Source of the DNA: GCA-003244245 sp963712995
GTDB taxonomy: Bacteria; Actinomycetota; Actinomycetes; Mycobacteriales; Pseudonocardiaceae
NCBI GenBank assembly: GCA_963712995.1
Contig: CAVQKH010000001.1
Span: 62,001 to 126,000 of the forward strand
DNA length: 64,000 nt
Direction: 5' to 3'
In this document: in pieces, positions 19,399 through 27,868 of the stretch
How the letters are laid out: every line of letters starts with the position of its first letter
How positions within the stretch are numbered: position 1 is the first letter of the stretch
Program-made: the position numbers and the translations under genes
The notes under the pieces: model-generated
The model's database searches: none
Seen by the model: only the letters and a program-made list of their open reading frames with translations
What the model was told of the DNA's origin: nothing

Positions 19399-20724
19399 TC
19401 AGACGCGGGTGGTGGCGACTTGGTGTGCTGTGCGGGCGAGGTCGTGGTGGTCGCGGCGGGGGCGGGCTTGCAACGCGGTAGCCAGGGGTTCGAGGTTCCG
19501 GCGGGCACGGGCCGAGCTGAGCTTCATCGTGGCGGTGATCGCCTCGTGCGCCAGCTGCAGCCCGTCGGACTCACCGGCCCGGACGTGGATGGTGGCCAGC
19601 AAGATGCCGGCTCTCGTGCGGCCGCGCCGAGCACCACGGCTCTCCCAGAGCCGGACCGACGCGACGGCGAACGGCTCCGCCGCCTCCAGCCGCCCGCGTT
19701 CCAGCTCCAGCCGTGCAGCCACCATGTCCAGGTCACCCACCGGAACGGCTGCCGTAGGCTGCCAGCGCTCCCGGGACTCCACCAGCGCAGCATCGGCGGC
19801 GTCCGGGTACCCGAGCAGGTCCAGAGCGGTAGCGGAGTCGGCCAGCGCGCAGGCTTCCAGCGCGGTCCGGGAACCCTCCCCGAAGGAGCGTTCGTTGTCC
19901 GGTGCGATATCCAGAACCTTCACCTGCGCGAATTGCAGCATCTTGAGCCCGTCATTGGGGTGACCGTGCTCTACATGGGCCAACCCGACATGATTCAAGG
20001 CAAGGGTCTGGCAGTAGGCGTCGCCGGACGCGGCGGCCAGCCTCAGCCCATAGTTGTAGTGATACAGGGTGCGGTCGTAGAGCCCGGCGTCAAACGCGTC
20101 CAACCCCACCTGAATGTGCAGTTCCGCCACCGCCGTCTTCAGGGCCCGCTTGACCGGCTCCTCGCCCGGCACCTCCAGCAGGCCACTGGCCCAGGCCGCC
20201 GCCGCGCTGCTCACCTGAGGATCGGACCCGTAGGTACGGCCCGCCTCGCCGAGCCGCTGGGTGAGATCCCGCACCTTCACCACGTGCAGCCCCAGGATCC
20301 GAGGCGGTGGCGGCACCGGCGACGGGCCGGTCAACTCACCGATTCCCAGCAATGGCCGGCCCACCACGATCATCCCCGCAGCGGCGAGCAACATCCGGCG
20401 GCGCATCTCCGCAACAACCTCCTCCGGCAGGTCCTCGGCCTTGGCATCCTCAGAGTAGGCGCCGAAGGACAGACCCATCCATTCACGCGGGATGCCCAGA
20501 CCCTCGGCGATGCGCACCAGCACCCGGTAGTCGTTGACTGCGCGCCCATTGACGATCTCGGACACCTCCGACTGGGACTGCCCGGTCAACGCCGCGATCC
20601 GCCGTTGACCGACCCCCGCGTACCGAAGCGCCCGGTACACCGCACCGATATCGTGACCAGCCAGCGCCGCGCGCAGATCCGCGCGCTCGAACATCGCTGG
20701 GTCGATGGGTTCCACAGTGCTCAT
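19399..20724 (-). CDS. XRE-family regulator with TPR-like sensor domain, copy B (full length)
   Basis: The N-terminal helix-turn-helix (IGAVYRALRYAGVGQRRIAA, LTGQSQSEVSEIVNGR) is followed by a long helical TPR-like region (TLYHYNYGLRLAAASGDAYC; HGHPNDGLKMLQFAQVKVLD). Regulators of this type in actinomycetes often sense small molecules or peptides through the TPR part. I chose the ATG at 20724 (MSTVEPIDPAMFERADLRAA); the frame extends upstream but the added sequence is not protein-like. Length is 441 aa. It is the intact partner of the truncated copy at 14541-15705. The 225-base gap to the divergent gene at 20950 may hold a shared promoter. Confidence 0.8.
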   Translation of the reverse strand: MSTVEPIDPAMFERADLRAALAGHDIGAVYRALRYAGVGQRRIAALTGQSQSEVSEIVNGRAVNDYRVLVRIAEGLGIPREWMGLSFGAYSEDAKAEDLPEEVVAEMRRRMLLAAAGMIVVGRPLLGIGELTGPSPVPPPPRILGLHVVKVRDLTQRLGEAGRTYGSDPQVSSAAAAWASGLLEVPGEEPVKRALKTAVAELHIQVGLDAFDAGLYDRTLYHYNYGLRLAAASGDAYCQTLALNHVGLAHVEHGHPNDGLKMLQFAQVKVLDIAPDNERSFGEGSRTALEACALADSATALDLLGYPDAADAALVESRERWQPTAAVPVGDLDMVAARLELERGRLEAAEPFAVASVRLWESRGARRGRTRAGILLATIHVRAGESDGLQLAHEAITATMKLSSARARRNLEPLATALQARPRRDHHDLARTAHQVATTRV

Positions 20725-20949
20725 CGCTCTCCTCGATCTGTGATCTGCGGGCACTGTAACGCCACCAGCAGCCTCATGATCGGCCCGGTCGCTGTCGTCG
20801 GCGACCGCACCACGCGCCCACCGTCCAGGGCGCCCTTGGTCTGCTTCGCCGGGACCTTCGACCCTAAGAGGACAGGACCGGAAGGGGACAGGTTGAGCAG
20901 AGCACGAGCCGATCGGGCAGCTGCGCCCGCCTGACGAAGGGGTCGCACC

Positions 20950-21647
20950 ATGAGCGTGGACCATGCCACCGTGCCTGTCACGACCGTCCGCTCGCCGGGC
21001 TCGCAGGGTGAGCACCTGCTGCAGAGCGTGTATGGCAACGGCGAGCGCGCCGATCGCTTCTACCGCGATCAGGTGTGCAACCGGTTGCTGCCCACGATGG
21101 TCGAGTTCGTCGCCCGGATGGAGATGATGTTCGTGGCCACCGCCGACGGTCGCGGTGAGTGTGACGCGACCCTGCGGGCCGGGCCTGCGGGTTTCGTGCA
21201 GGTACTGGACGAAACGCACCTGGCCTACCCGGAGTATCGGGGCAACGGGGTGATGGCCAGCCTGGGCAACATCAGCGAGAATCCCCACGTCGGGTTACTG
21301 ATGGTCGATTTCGTCCGGGACCTGATCGGGCTGCACATCAACGGGAGCGCTCGGATCGTCGAGGACGGCGACCTGCGCGCCGCCTATCCGAGCCTGCCGC
21401 TCGCCGACGTGCCGGGTCGCCGGGCCGCGCTGTGGGTGTGGTGGAGGTCGAGGAGGCGTACGTGCACTGCCGCAAACACATCCCGCGGATGGCGTCGGTG
21501 CCCCGCGACCGGGCGTGGGGCACCGACGACGTCCGTCGCAAGGGCGGCGACTACTTCGGCGCCGCAGCCGAACCCAAGTCTGAACTCACGTCCCCAGTAG
21601 GTGCCGCCGCCATTCGGAGCCGAATGGTAGTTGCAGGCACCCCGTGA
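20950..21647 (+). pseudogene. Pyridoxamine 5'-phosphate oxidase-family protein, frameshifted
   Basis: The first 160 residues (EFVARMEMMFVATADGRGEC; VLDETHLAYPEYRGNGVMAS; GLLMVDFVRDLIGLHINGSA) are a flavin-reductase-like split-barrel typical of PPOX-family proteins. Near 21428, in CTGTGGGTGTGGTGG, the good frame jumps: the original frame becomes arginine-rich, while the next frame gives VVEVEEAYVHCRKHIPRMAS and then RDRAWGTDDVRRKGGDYFG, a normal end for this family. One base is missing or two are extra. Either the gene is decayed or the sequence has a G-run error. The cofactor (FMN or F420) cannot be told. Confidence 0.7.
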
Positions 21648-21679
21648 GCCGCTATTCGGAGCCGAATGGCGGCTCACGG
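21605..21679. terminator. Two tandem hairpins between convergent genes
   Basis: The core palindrome ATTCGG-AG-CCGAAT occurs twice (about 21612-21625 and 21654-21667). The second is extended to an 18-base-pair stem (21642-21659 with 21662-21679) with a single G-T wobble. They lie between two convergent genes and probably act as terminators. Confidence 0.7.
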
Positions 21680-21703
21680 CGGCGGGAAGATCTGTCCTCA
21701 GAA

Positions 21704-22341
21704 TCAGGCTCCCGCGCTGGCTTCCGGAAACGCCTGATGATCTGCAGCGTTGAGTGGCGTGGAACCTTCACCGTTATTCGACATGATCGTGAGAGGCGCG
21801 GGATTACCGTTGAGGGACTGGGCCGTCGTCGACCCGCCGTGCGCTCCCTCCGCTGATCGTGTCGGGCTGCCCGGCTGGAGTTCCAAAGCAGACAGGATGT
21901 CGTGCGGGGACTGCGCTAGCTGCGGTTGGTGGTCCAGTCGTAACTGTTGCGCTGGAGTCAGCTGGTGAATCACCAAGGTCGAGTCCGTCTTCACGATCAG
22001 CAGAGCACCAACCCTGATCACGGCATCCTTCGTTGGTTGCAGCGCCGCGATGACTGGTCCGAGGTTCTGCAGCATGGTCGCGGTGACAGCCGCTCCTGAG
22101 CGTGGACGAAACGCGATTCCACGGCGTGCGCTGCCAGGACCGCCGCTTCACGAGCGAGTGGAGAGTGCACAGCTTGGCCGGTCCTGGCCCGCATCCGACG
22201 GAACCACGAACCGAGCACCGGATCGTCTCGATGTTCGATGTGACTACCAGCGGCTGCAACAAGATCCTCAACGGCGGCTTCGACCTCCTCGTGGGCCGCT
22301 TCGTCGGACAGGTAAATCGTGATGGGTACAGTTGTCCCCAC
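21704..22341 (-). pseudogene. Conserved actinobacterial hypothetical protein, frameshifted
   Basis: Reading from GTG 22341, the product starts VGTTVPITIYLSDEAAHEEV, then EDLVAAAGSHIEHRDDPVLG and SWFRRMRARTGQAVHSPLAR, up to ESRFVHAQE. At about 22095 the frame must change to continue with MLQNLGPVIAALQPTKDAVI and RVGALLIVKTDSTLVIHQLT, which together match a conserved hypothetical family of about 150-200 aa in actinomycetes. Inserting one G (GAG-GCG in place of GAG-CGG) restores the frame as QEAAVTATMLQNL. Function unknown. It may be a decayed gene or a one-base sequencing error. Confidence 0.65.
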
Positions 22342-22390
22342 CCGCGGACCAACGCGGCGAGTGCTCAGGCGTCGAGAACCTTGCCGCCGA

Positions 22391-22612
22391 TCACGCCGCG
22401 GAGGCGACGGGGTGCCGACGGCGGATTTCCTCGTCTCCGGGCCAGGGCACCCCGGACTGCTCGTAGACCCGGCGGTAGTCCTCGATCGTGGGAGCGCCGT
22501 GCCGAGCCACCATCCGCGCCACGATCGCCCGCGCCCGCTCATCGTCGCCGGCATCGGAGGCCGCCAGCGGCGGCAGCCCAGCGGCGTCAACGTCGACCTG
22601 ATGCGGTGTCAC
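22391..22612 (-). CDS. Small conserved hypothetical protein, 73 aa
   Basis: From GTG 22612 the peptide reads VTPHQVDVDAAGLPPLAASD, then RARAIVARMVARHGAPTIED and YRRVYEQSGVPWPGDEEIRR. It is an acidic N-terminus followed by a helical segment. I believe similar small proteins exist in other actinomycetes but I cannot name a family. It lies directly upstream of the frameshifted gene at 21704-22341 on the same strand. Confidence 0.5.
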   Translation of the reverse strand: MTPHQVDVDAAGLPPLAASDAGDDERARAIVARMVARHGAPTIEDYRRVYEQSGVPWPGDEEIRRRHPVASAA

Positions 22613-22696
22613 GCGCGCCACCGTAGCCGATGATGAGCGCCCGCGACATCGATCACGACGTGAACGAGCCGAACCAGCTCGGTACCGTCGAGTGTC

Positions 22697-23464
22697 GTGG
22701 ACGACCAGCATGCCCGTCGCGCCCGCTCGTTCGGCGCGATAGCCACCTCCTACGCCCAGCACCGGCCGGACTACCCGGATCAGGCGGTGGCGTGGGCCCT
22801 GGAGTCGCTACCGAACGGCGCTACAGTCGTCGATCTGGCCGCCGGCACCGGAAAGCTCACCGAGGCGATGCTGCGGTGCGGGGTTCCCGCGGCTGCGGTG
22901 CTCGCCGTCGAACCGGACGGCGCGATGCGCGCGGAACTCTCCCGCCGGCTACCCGAGATCGCCGTCCCGCCCGGGTCGGCGGAGCAGATCCCGGCCGACG
23001 ACGAGACCGTGGACGCGGTTCTCGTCGGGCAGGCGTTTCACTGGTTTGATCCCGACCGGGCCCTTGCGGAGATCGCCCGGGTACTGCGACCGGGTGGCGT
23101 GTTGGCCGCGCTGGGCAACATCGAGGACGACTCCGTTGAGTGGGTGGCCGAGCTCACTGAGCAGATCCAGGCCAAGCGACCGGTCAGTAGCGTCAGACCC
23201 AGTTTCGCCGACGTACCCGAGCACCCGGCGTTCGGCGGGCAGCAGCAGCGTCGATTCCGCTGGCGGTGGCCGCGCACCATCGACTCGCTGATGGAGACCG
23301 TGTCAACTCATTCCTGGGCCCTGGTCAGCGAGCCGGCAGATCTGGCTGCCACGCTGGAGGCGATCCGCCGGTCCCTCGAACAGCATCCCACCACCCGTCA
23401 TGGCACTTTCGAGCTGCCGATGCAGACGCTGGTGCTGCGAACCACCCGCCGCGCGGTCAGGTGA
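22697..23464 (+). CDS. Class I SAM-dependent methyltransferase
   Basis: A Rossmann methyltransferase with motif I VVDLAAGTGKLTEAML, motif II acidic residue in VLAVEPDGAM, and AVLVGQAFHWFDPDRALAEI followed by ARVLRPGGVLAALG, a pattern typical of the methyltransf_11 group. Length is 255 aa. The substrate is not predictable. The gene converges on coaX and overlaps its 3' end by eight bases. The start is a GTG at 22697. Confidence 0.8.
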   Translation: MDDQHARRARSFGAIATSYAQHRPDYPDQAVAWALESLPNGATVVDLAAGTGKLTEAMLRCGVPAAAVLAVEPDGAMRAELSRRLPEIAVPPGSAEQIPADDETVDAVLVGQAFHWFDPDRALAEIARVLRPGGVLAALGNIEDDSVEWVAELTEQIQAKRPVSSVRPSFADVPEHPAFGGQQQRRFRWRWPRTIDSLMETVSTHSWALVSEPADLAATLEAIRRSLEQHPTTRHGTFELPMQTLVLRTTRRAVR

Positions 23465-24242
23465 TGTTGCGTTCGTAGACCATGCGCAGGCCGCGCAGGG
23501 TCAGGTGGGGGGCGTGGTGGGTGATGGTCGCCGACTCGGCGATGAGCAGGGGGGCCAGGCCGCCGGTCGCGATCACCACCACCTCGCTCTCGGCGCCGGG
23601 GGCCAGTTCGGTGGCGATCCGGCGGACCAGACCGTCGACCTGGCCGGCGAAGCCGAACAGCAGACCGGACTGCAGGGCCTCCACAGTGCTCTTACCGATC
23701 ACCGACCGGGGCCGGACCAGCTGGACCTTCACCAGTTGGGCGGCCCGGGTGGCGAGCGCGTCGATGGAGATCTCGACGCCGGGAGCCAGCGCCCCACCGA
23801 GGAACTCCCCGCGTGCGCTGATCACGTCGAAGTTGGTGGAGGTGCCGAAGTCCACCACGATCGCCGGGCCGCCGTAGAGGGTGTAGGCGGCCAGCGTGTT
23901 GACGATCCGATCCGCACCCACCTCGCGGGGGTTGTCGCAGAGCAGCGGCACCCCGGTGCGCACCCCGGGCTCCACGATCACTCGGGGGAGCTGCGCCCAG
24001 TACCGGTCCACCATCACCCGGAGTTCCCGCAGCACCGCGGGAACCGTGGACAGCGCGGCCACACCGGTGATCTTGCCGGCGTACTCACCGAGCAACCCAC
24101 GGAAAGTCAGCGCCATCTCGTCGGCGGTCATCCTGGCGTCGGTGCGCATCCGCCAGTCGTGCAGTAACAGGGCCTCGGCGCTGGTGCCGTCGAAAAGCCC
24201 GAGAACGATGTTGGTATTGCCGATGTCAACGGTGAGCAGCAC
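23457..24242 (-). CDS. coaX: Type III pantothenate kinase CoaX
   Basis: CoaX phosphorylates pantothenate, the first step from vitamin B5 to coenzyme A. The family's phosphate-binding motif opens the protein (MLLTVDIGNTNIVLGLFDG), followed by the GADRIVNTLAAY motif and VVDFGTSTNFDVIS. Length (261 aa) is typical. It is 17 bases downstream of panD and in the same direction, so pantothenate synthesis and its use are encoded together, as in mycobacteria. It may be redundant with a CoaA elsewhere, which the window cannot show. Confidence 0.94.
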   Translation of the reverse strand: MLLTVDIGNTNIVLGLFDGTSAEALLLHDWRMRTDARMTADEMALTFRGLLGEYAGKITGVAALSTVPAVLRELRVMVDRYWAQLPRVIVEPGVRTGVPLLCDNPREVGADRIVNTLAAYTLYGGPAIVVDFGTSTNFDVISARGEFLGGALAPGVEISIDALATRAAQLVKVQLVRPRSVIGKSTVEALQSGLLFGFAGQVDGLVRRIATELAPGAESEVVVIATGGLAPLLIAESATITHHAPHLTLRGLRMVYERNIT

Positions 24243-24259
24243 CCACTCACCTTCTCAGA

Positions 24260-24649
24260 TCACCCCAGGCGGGCCGGTACATGCGTCGGGTCGCTGCCCT
24301 GGTGCACGATCCGGTTGTCGGCGTCGACGAACACCACCCGGGGCTGGTAGTGCCGTGATTCGGCCTCGTCCATCGTGCCGTAGGCGATGAGGATCACCAG
24401 ATCCCCAGGTGCCACCAGGTGCGCGGCAGCACCGTTGATCCCGATCACCCCGCTGGACCGGGCACCGGGGATGACGTAGGTCTCCAACCGGGCCCCGTTG
24501 GTGACGTCCACGATCGCGACCCGTTCACCGGCCAGCAGATCGGCGGCGTCCATCAGGTCCTCGTCAACGGTCACCGACCCCACATAGTTCAGATCGGACT
24601 GCGTGACAGTCGCCCGGTGAATCTTGGATTTCAGCATCGTCCGGAACAT
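24260..24649 (-). CDS. panD: Aspartate 1-decarboxylase PanD
   Basis: PanD makes beta-alanine from aspartate for pantothenate synthesis. The self-processing Gly-Ser site is present in LNYVGSVTVDEDLMDAADLL (residues 24-25), where cleavage yields the pyruvoyl cofactor, and MLKSKIHRATVTQSDLNY precedes it. Length (129 aa) is normal. Its ATG shares one base with the panC stop (TGATG), which fixes the start at 24649. Confidence 0.96.
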   Translation of the reverse strand: MFRTMLKSKIHRATVTQSDLNYVGSVTVDEDLMDAADLLAGERVAIVDVTNGARLETYVIPGARSSGVIGINGAAAHLVAPGDLVILIAYGTMDEAESRHYQPRVVFVDADNRIVHQGSDPTHVPARLG

Positions 24650-25548
24650 CACAGGCCTCCTTGTCCGTCCCGGCCCGGTTGTTGGTCGCCGCCACCGTCA
24701 GCGAAACCCAGGTGCAGGCAGATGTTGTCGATCAATCGGGTATCCCCGACGGTGGCGGCGACCAACAGCCGAGCCGGGCCCCGACGCAGGGCTGGGCCGA
24801 GCTGGGGATCGCGCAACTCCAGGTAGTCCACCGCGACGGCGGGGTGCCCGGCCAGTACCTCGCGGGCCGCGGTGAGCACCGCGTCGCGACCGTGCTCCCC
24901 GGCCTGCGCCCCGGCCAGCAGCGCCGCCGGCAACGCGGTCGCCGCGGCGCGCTCCGCGACGTCGAGGTGGACGTTGCGGGAGGACAGCGCGAGCCCGTCC
25001 GCCGCACGCACCGTGGGCACCCCAGCCACCTGCACGCCCATCCGCAGATCGGCCACTATCCGCTGGATGAGCACGAGCTGCTGGTAGTCCTTCTCGCCGA
25101 ACAGCGCGCGCTGCGGCGCAACGATCCCGAACAGCTTGGCCACCACGGTGAGCACCCCGACGAAGTGACCCGGCCGGCTGGCGCCCTCCAGCTGCGCGCC
25201 CAGCGGCCCGGGGTGCACGGTGGTATCGGATCCGGGCGGGTACATCGCCTCGACGGTGGGCGCGAACACCAGCTCCACGCCTTCCTCGTCGCAGATGGCC
25301 AGGTCGGCGTCGAGCCGGCGAGGGTAGCGGTCGAGGTCGGCGCGGACATCGAACTGCAGCGGATTGACGAAGATCGACACGACGGTGCTCGCGTCCGGGA
25401 CGGCCCGGGCGGCTCGGATCAACGCACGGTGACCGTCGTGCAACGCTCCCATCGTCGGGACCAGCACCACCGAGCGGCCGTTGTGGCGCAGCGAGCGGGT
25501 CACGGCAGAGAGTGCGGCGGGGTCGGCGTGCACGGCCAGGCTGGTCAC
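24649..25548 (-). CDS. panC: Pantothenate synthetase PanC
   Basis: PanC joins pantoate and beta-alanine using ATP. The HIGH-like motif appears as VPTMGALHDGHRALIRAA, with FVNPLQFDVRADLDRYPRRL and the KMSKS-equivalent loop LALSSRNVHLD. Length is 299 aa. GTGA overlap with the upstream DUF2520 gene and TGATG overlap with panD show tight translational coupling. Confidence 0.96.
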   Translation of the reverse strand: MTSLAVHADPAALSAVTRSLRHNGRSVVLVPTMGALHDGHRALIRAARAVPDASTVVSIFVNPLQFDVRADLDRYPRRLDADLAICDEEGVELVFAPTVEAMYPPGSDTTVHPGPLGAQLEGASRPGHFVGVLTVVAKLFGIVAPQRALFGEKDYQQLVLIQRIVADLRMGVQVAGVPTVRAADGLALSSRNVHLDVAERAAATALPAALLAGAQAGEHGRDAVLTAAREVLAGHPAVAVDYLELRDPQLGPALRRGPARLLVAATVGDTRLIDNICLHLGFADGGGDQQPGRDGQGGL

Positions 25549-26471
25549 GGTAACCCCTGCAGGGTCTGCCGGATCCGGGTGGCGGCCGCCGGCGCCAGCA
25601 GCCCGGCCGCCTCGGCCCGGTCGGCGGTCCGGACTGCCTGCGTGCGGTACGGATCGAGCAGCTCCGGAGCGGACTCGGCGAGCACCTTCAGGTGCAACCG
25701 GACGGTGTCCAGGTCGCCGCGGGCCACCGGTCCGGTCAGCGCGCGGTCGCCGTGGCGCAGCGTGTTGTCCAGTGCCGCCTCCAGCAGCGGCGCCAGCAAC
25801 CGCTGCGCTCCCACCACACCGGCCTGCTCCAGGGTGTCCACCGCGTCGCGCACCAGGGTGGCCAGATGGTTGGCGCCGTGCGCCAGAGCCGCGTGATAGA
25901 GCGGCCGGGCCTGCGGCGGAACCCGCACCGGCTCCGCACCCATCTCCAGGACCAGCGCCTCCCCGACGCTCCAGCCGGTCTCGTCGGCAACGGTGACCCC
26001 CACGCAGGCCGCCGCCAGCCGGGCGCCGTCCTCCGCACGCCCGGTGAAGGTCATCGCGGGATGCAGCGCGAGCGGCAGGACACCGAGGGCGCTGGCCGGC
26101 GCCAGCACGTCCACCCCCCGGGCACCGCTGGTGTGCACCACGATCTGACCGGCCCGGAACGCGCCGGTGGCGGCAAGCCCGGCGACCAGGTCCGCCAACA
26201 CGTCATCGGGGACGGCGAGCAGCACCAGATCCGAGCGCCGCACCACCTCATCGGGCGGCAGCACCGGCACGTCGGGCAGCAGCTCCGCGGCGCGGCGCAC
26301 CGATGCCCGGGACACCGCGCTCACCCCGACCACCACGTGCCCGGCGCCGGCCAGGGCGGCGCCGAGCACCGACCCCACCCGGCCTGCGGAGACCACGCCC
26401 ACAGCCAACCGCGCTGGGCGGGCGACCACACCACCGCGCGCAGCCGCACCCGACCGCGGCATCGTCGCCAT
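25545..26471 (-). CDS. Rossmann / DUF2520 putative oxidoreductase
   Basis: An N-terminal NADP-binding fold (VGVVSAGRVGSVLGAALAGA; DLVLLAVPDDVLADLVAGL) is followed by a DUF2520 helical domain (LPLALHPAMTFTGRAEDGAR; PLYHAALAHGANHLATLVRD). The fold resembles pyrroline-carboxylate or ketopantoate reductases. Genes of this family stand just upstream of panC in mycobacteria (Rv3603c), so a role near pantothenate metabolism is plausible but unproven. The first 20 or so residues look non-conserved and the start may be later. Confidence 0.82.
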   Translation of the reverse strand: MATMPRSGAAARGGVVARPARLAVGVVSAGRVGSVLGAALAGAGHVVVGVSAVSRASVRRAAELLPDVPVLPPDEVVRRSDLVLLAVPDDVLADLVAGLAATGAFRAGQIVVHTSGARGVDVLAPASALGVLPLALHPAMTFTGRAEDGARLAAACVGVTVADETGWSVGEALVLEMGAEPVRVPPQARPLYHAALAHGANHLATLVRDAVDTLEQAGVVGAQRLLAPLLEAALDNTLRHGDRALTGPVARGDLDTVRLHLKVLAESAPELLDPYRTQAVRTADRAEAAGLLAPAAATRIRQTLQGLP

Positions 26472-26583
26472 CGCCGTCCTCCAGATGTTCCAGTCCCACG
26501 CTGGCCGCAGGTACCGGACTGCCGCAGGTTAACCCCACCGGCGCCGCCGGCACCCCCTTCAGGTGAGCAGCTTCACTGCCGCC

Positions 26584-26639
26584 TTCACCCCGCCGCCTTC
26601 ACCCCGCCGCATTCACCCCGCCGCCTTCACCCCGCCGCA
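26584..26639. repeat. Four-copy 14-bp tandem repeat
   Basis: The unit TTCACCCCGCCGC(C/A) is repeated four times exactly, with decayed copies on both sides reaching from about 26570 to 26655. It lies between prsW and the DUF2520 gene, partly abutting the prsW 3' end. It is a simple slippage-prone minisatellite. Confidence 0.9.
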
Positions 26640-26654
26640 TTCACCCCCGACGCA

Positions 26655-27851
26655 TTACCCCCGCCGCCGGTGCCGCGGTGCGCTCACCGCCCGGTCCCGG
26701 GCCGCGATGACCTCAGCCAAGGCCTCGTGGTGCCACCGGGTGGTGTCCGGGCTGGCCGTGCCGCGCTGCACCCGGTCGGAGAGGAACGCCAGCTCGGAGA
26801 CCGCGTTCTGGTAGTCGCGCACCGCGCCGGCGGCACCGTCCCCGGATCGCCGGCGTACCTCGGAGCGCCAACCCCGCCGGCCGATCTGGCTGGCCAGCAA
26901 TGGGACCTCGCTGGGCGCGATCCATCCCGCACTCGCGAACCCCGGTAACGCGGCGGTGACCATCCGCTGTTCCCGGCGGCGCAGCCACACCACCAGCGCG
27001 ATCAGGGCGCCGAACAGCGGAACCATGATCATTCCGTAGACGGTGGGCAGGTAGCCCAGACCCGCGGAGGCATTCCACACCGCGTGCAGCCCGACCGCTC
27101 CGAGATAACCCGCGACGAGATAACCGGCGGGGTGGCGCAACACCTGGCCGGCCGGATTGCGTCGGCGGGCCACCAGACCCACCGCGATCCCGGTGATAGC
27201 GGTGAACACCGGGTGCGCGAACGGTGCGAGCACGCCGCGCATCAGCAAGACGAGGGCCACGCTGCCGCCGCTGGCGAGAGCGCCGTCGAGGGCGAAGGCC
27301 CGCCCGAAGTAGAGGACGTTCTCGGTGAACGCGAAGCCGGCGGCGACCAGACCCGCGTACACGATCCCGTCCACCACCCCGTCGAACTCACGGCGCCGTA
27401 GCCACAGCAACCCGACCAGGAACGCGCCCTTGAAGGCCTCTTCGGCAACCGGGGCAGAGATCACCGCTGAGACCAGCTCGCCACCGCCGGAGCCGAGCAG
27501 CCGCTCCCCGAGTACCGCCGCCGTGTCGTTGACGATCGCCGCGCCGAGCACCGCTATCCCCGCACCCCACAGGAACGCCGCGATCAGCAACTGCGAAGGT
27601 TCTGGCTCCCAGCGATCCACCCACAGGAACGTGGCGACCACCGGCAGCACCGGCAGCACCGCCGCCATCGTGCCGACCAGCACCGCAGCGCTCCCGACGC
27701 TGACACTGATCAGACCGAGCGCGACAAGAACCGGGACGGCCAACGCGACCAGCCGCAGCACCGAGAGCAGCTCACGTCGGCGCTGCGCGGCGGTCCCCGG
27801 CGCAGCCGGTCCAAACCCGGTCACGGCGCGCACCTTATACACCTCAGGCAT
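26655..27851 (-). CDS. PrsW-family intramembrane metalloprotease
   Basis: About eight transmembrane segments are visible in the first 300 residues. Family motifs are present: APVAEEAFKG (the EExxK block), AGFAFTENVLYFGRA, and the histidine motifs FAHPVFTAITGI and GLHAVWNASAGLG. PrsW of Bacillus cleaves an anti-sigma factor; actinobacterial homologues are mostly unstudied. The C-terminal 100 residues are soluble and basic (RDYQNAVSELAFLSDRVQRG). It is 17 bases downstream of the DUF6779-like gene. No anti-sigma factor gene is adjacent. Confidence 0.85.
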   Translation of the reverse strand: MPEVYKVRAVTGFGPAAPGTAAQRRRELLSVLRLVALAVPVLVALGLISVSVGSAAVLVGTMAAVLPVLPVVATFLWVDRWEPEPSQLLIAAFLWGAGIAVLGAAIVNDTAAVLGERLLGSGGGELVSAVISAPVAEEAFKGAFLVGLLWLRRREFDGVVDGIVYAGLVAAGFAFTENVLYFGRAFALDGALASGGSVALVLLMRGVLAPFAHPVFTAITGIAVGLVARRRNPAGQVLRHPAGYLVAGYLGAVGLHAVWNASAGLGYLPTVYGMIMVPLFGALIALVVWLRRREQRMVTAALPGFASAGWIAPSEVPLLASQIGRRGWRSEVRRRSGDGAAGAVRDYQNAVSELAFLSDRVQRGTASPDTTRWHHEALAEVIAARDRAVSAPRHRRRG

Positions 27852-27868
27852 CCGCGCGCAGCCTGCGC

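Noticed and set aside
21605..21679. Tandem palindromes as a CRISPR or IS end
   Set aside because: Only two copies, they lie between convergent genes and behave as terminators; no transposase is adjacent.
26570..26655. Second small CRISPR array
   Set aside because: The units are 14-base contiguous repeats without spacers.
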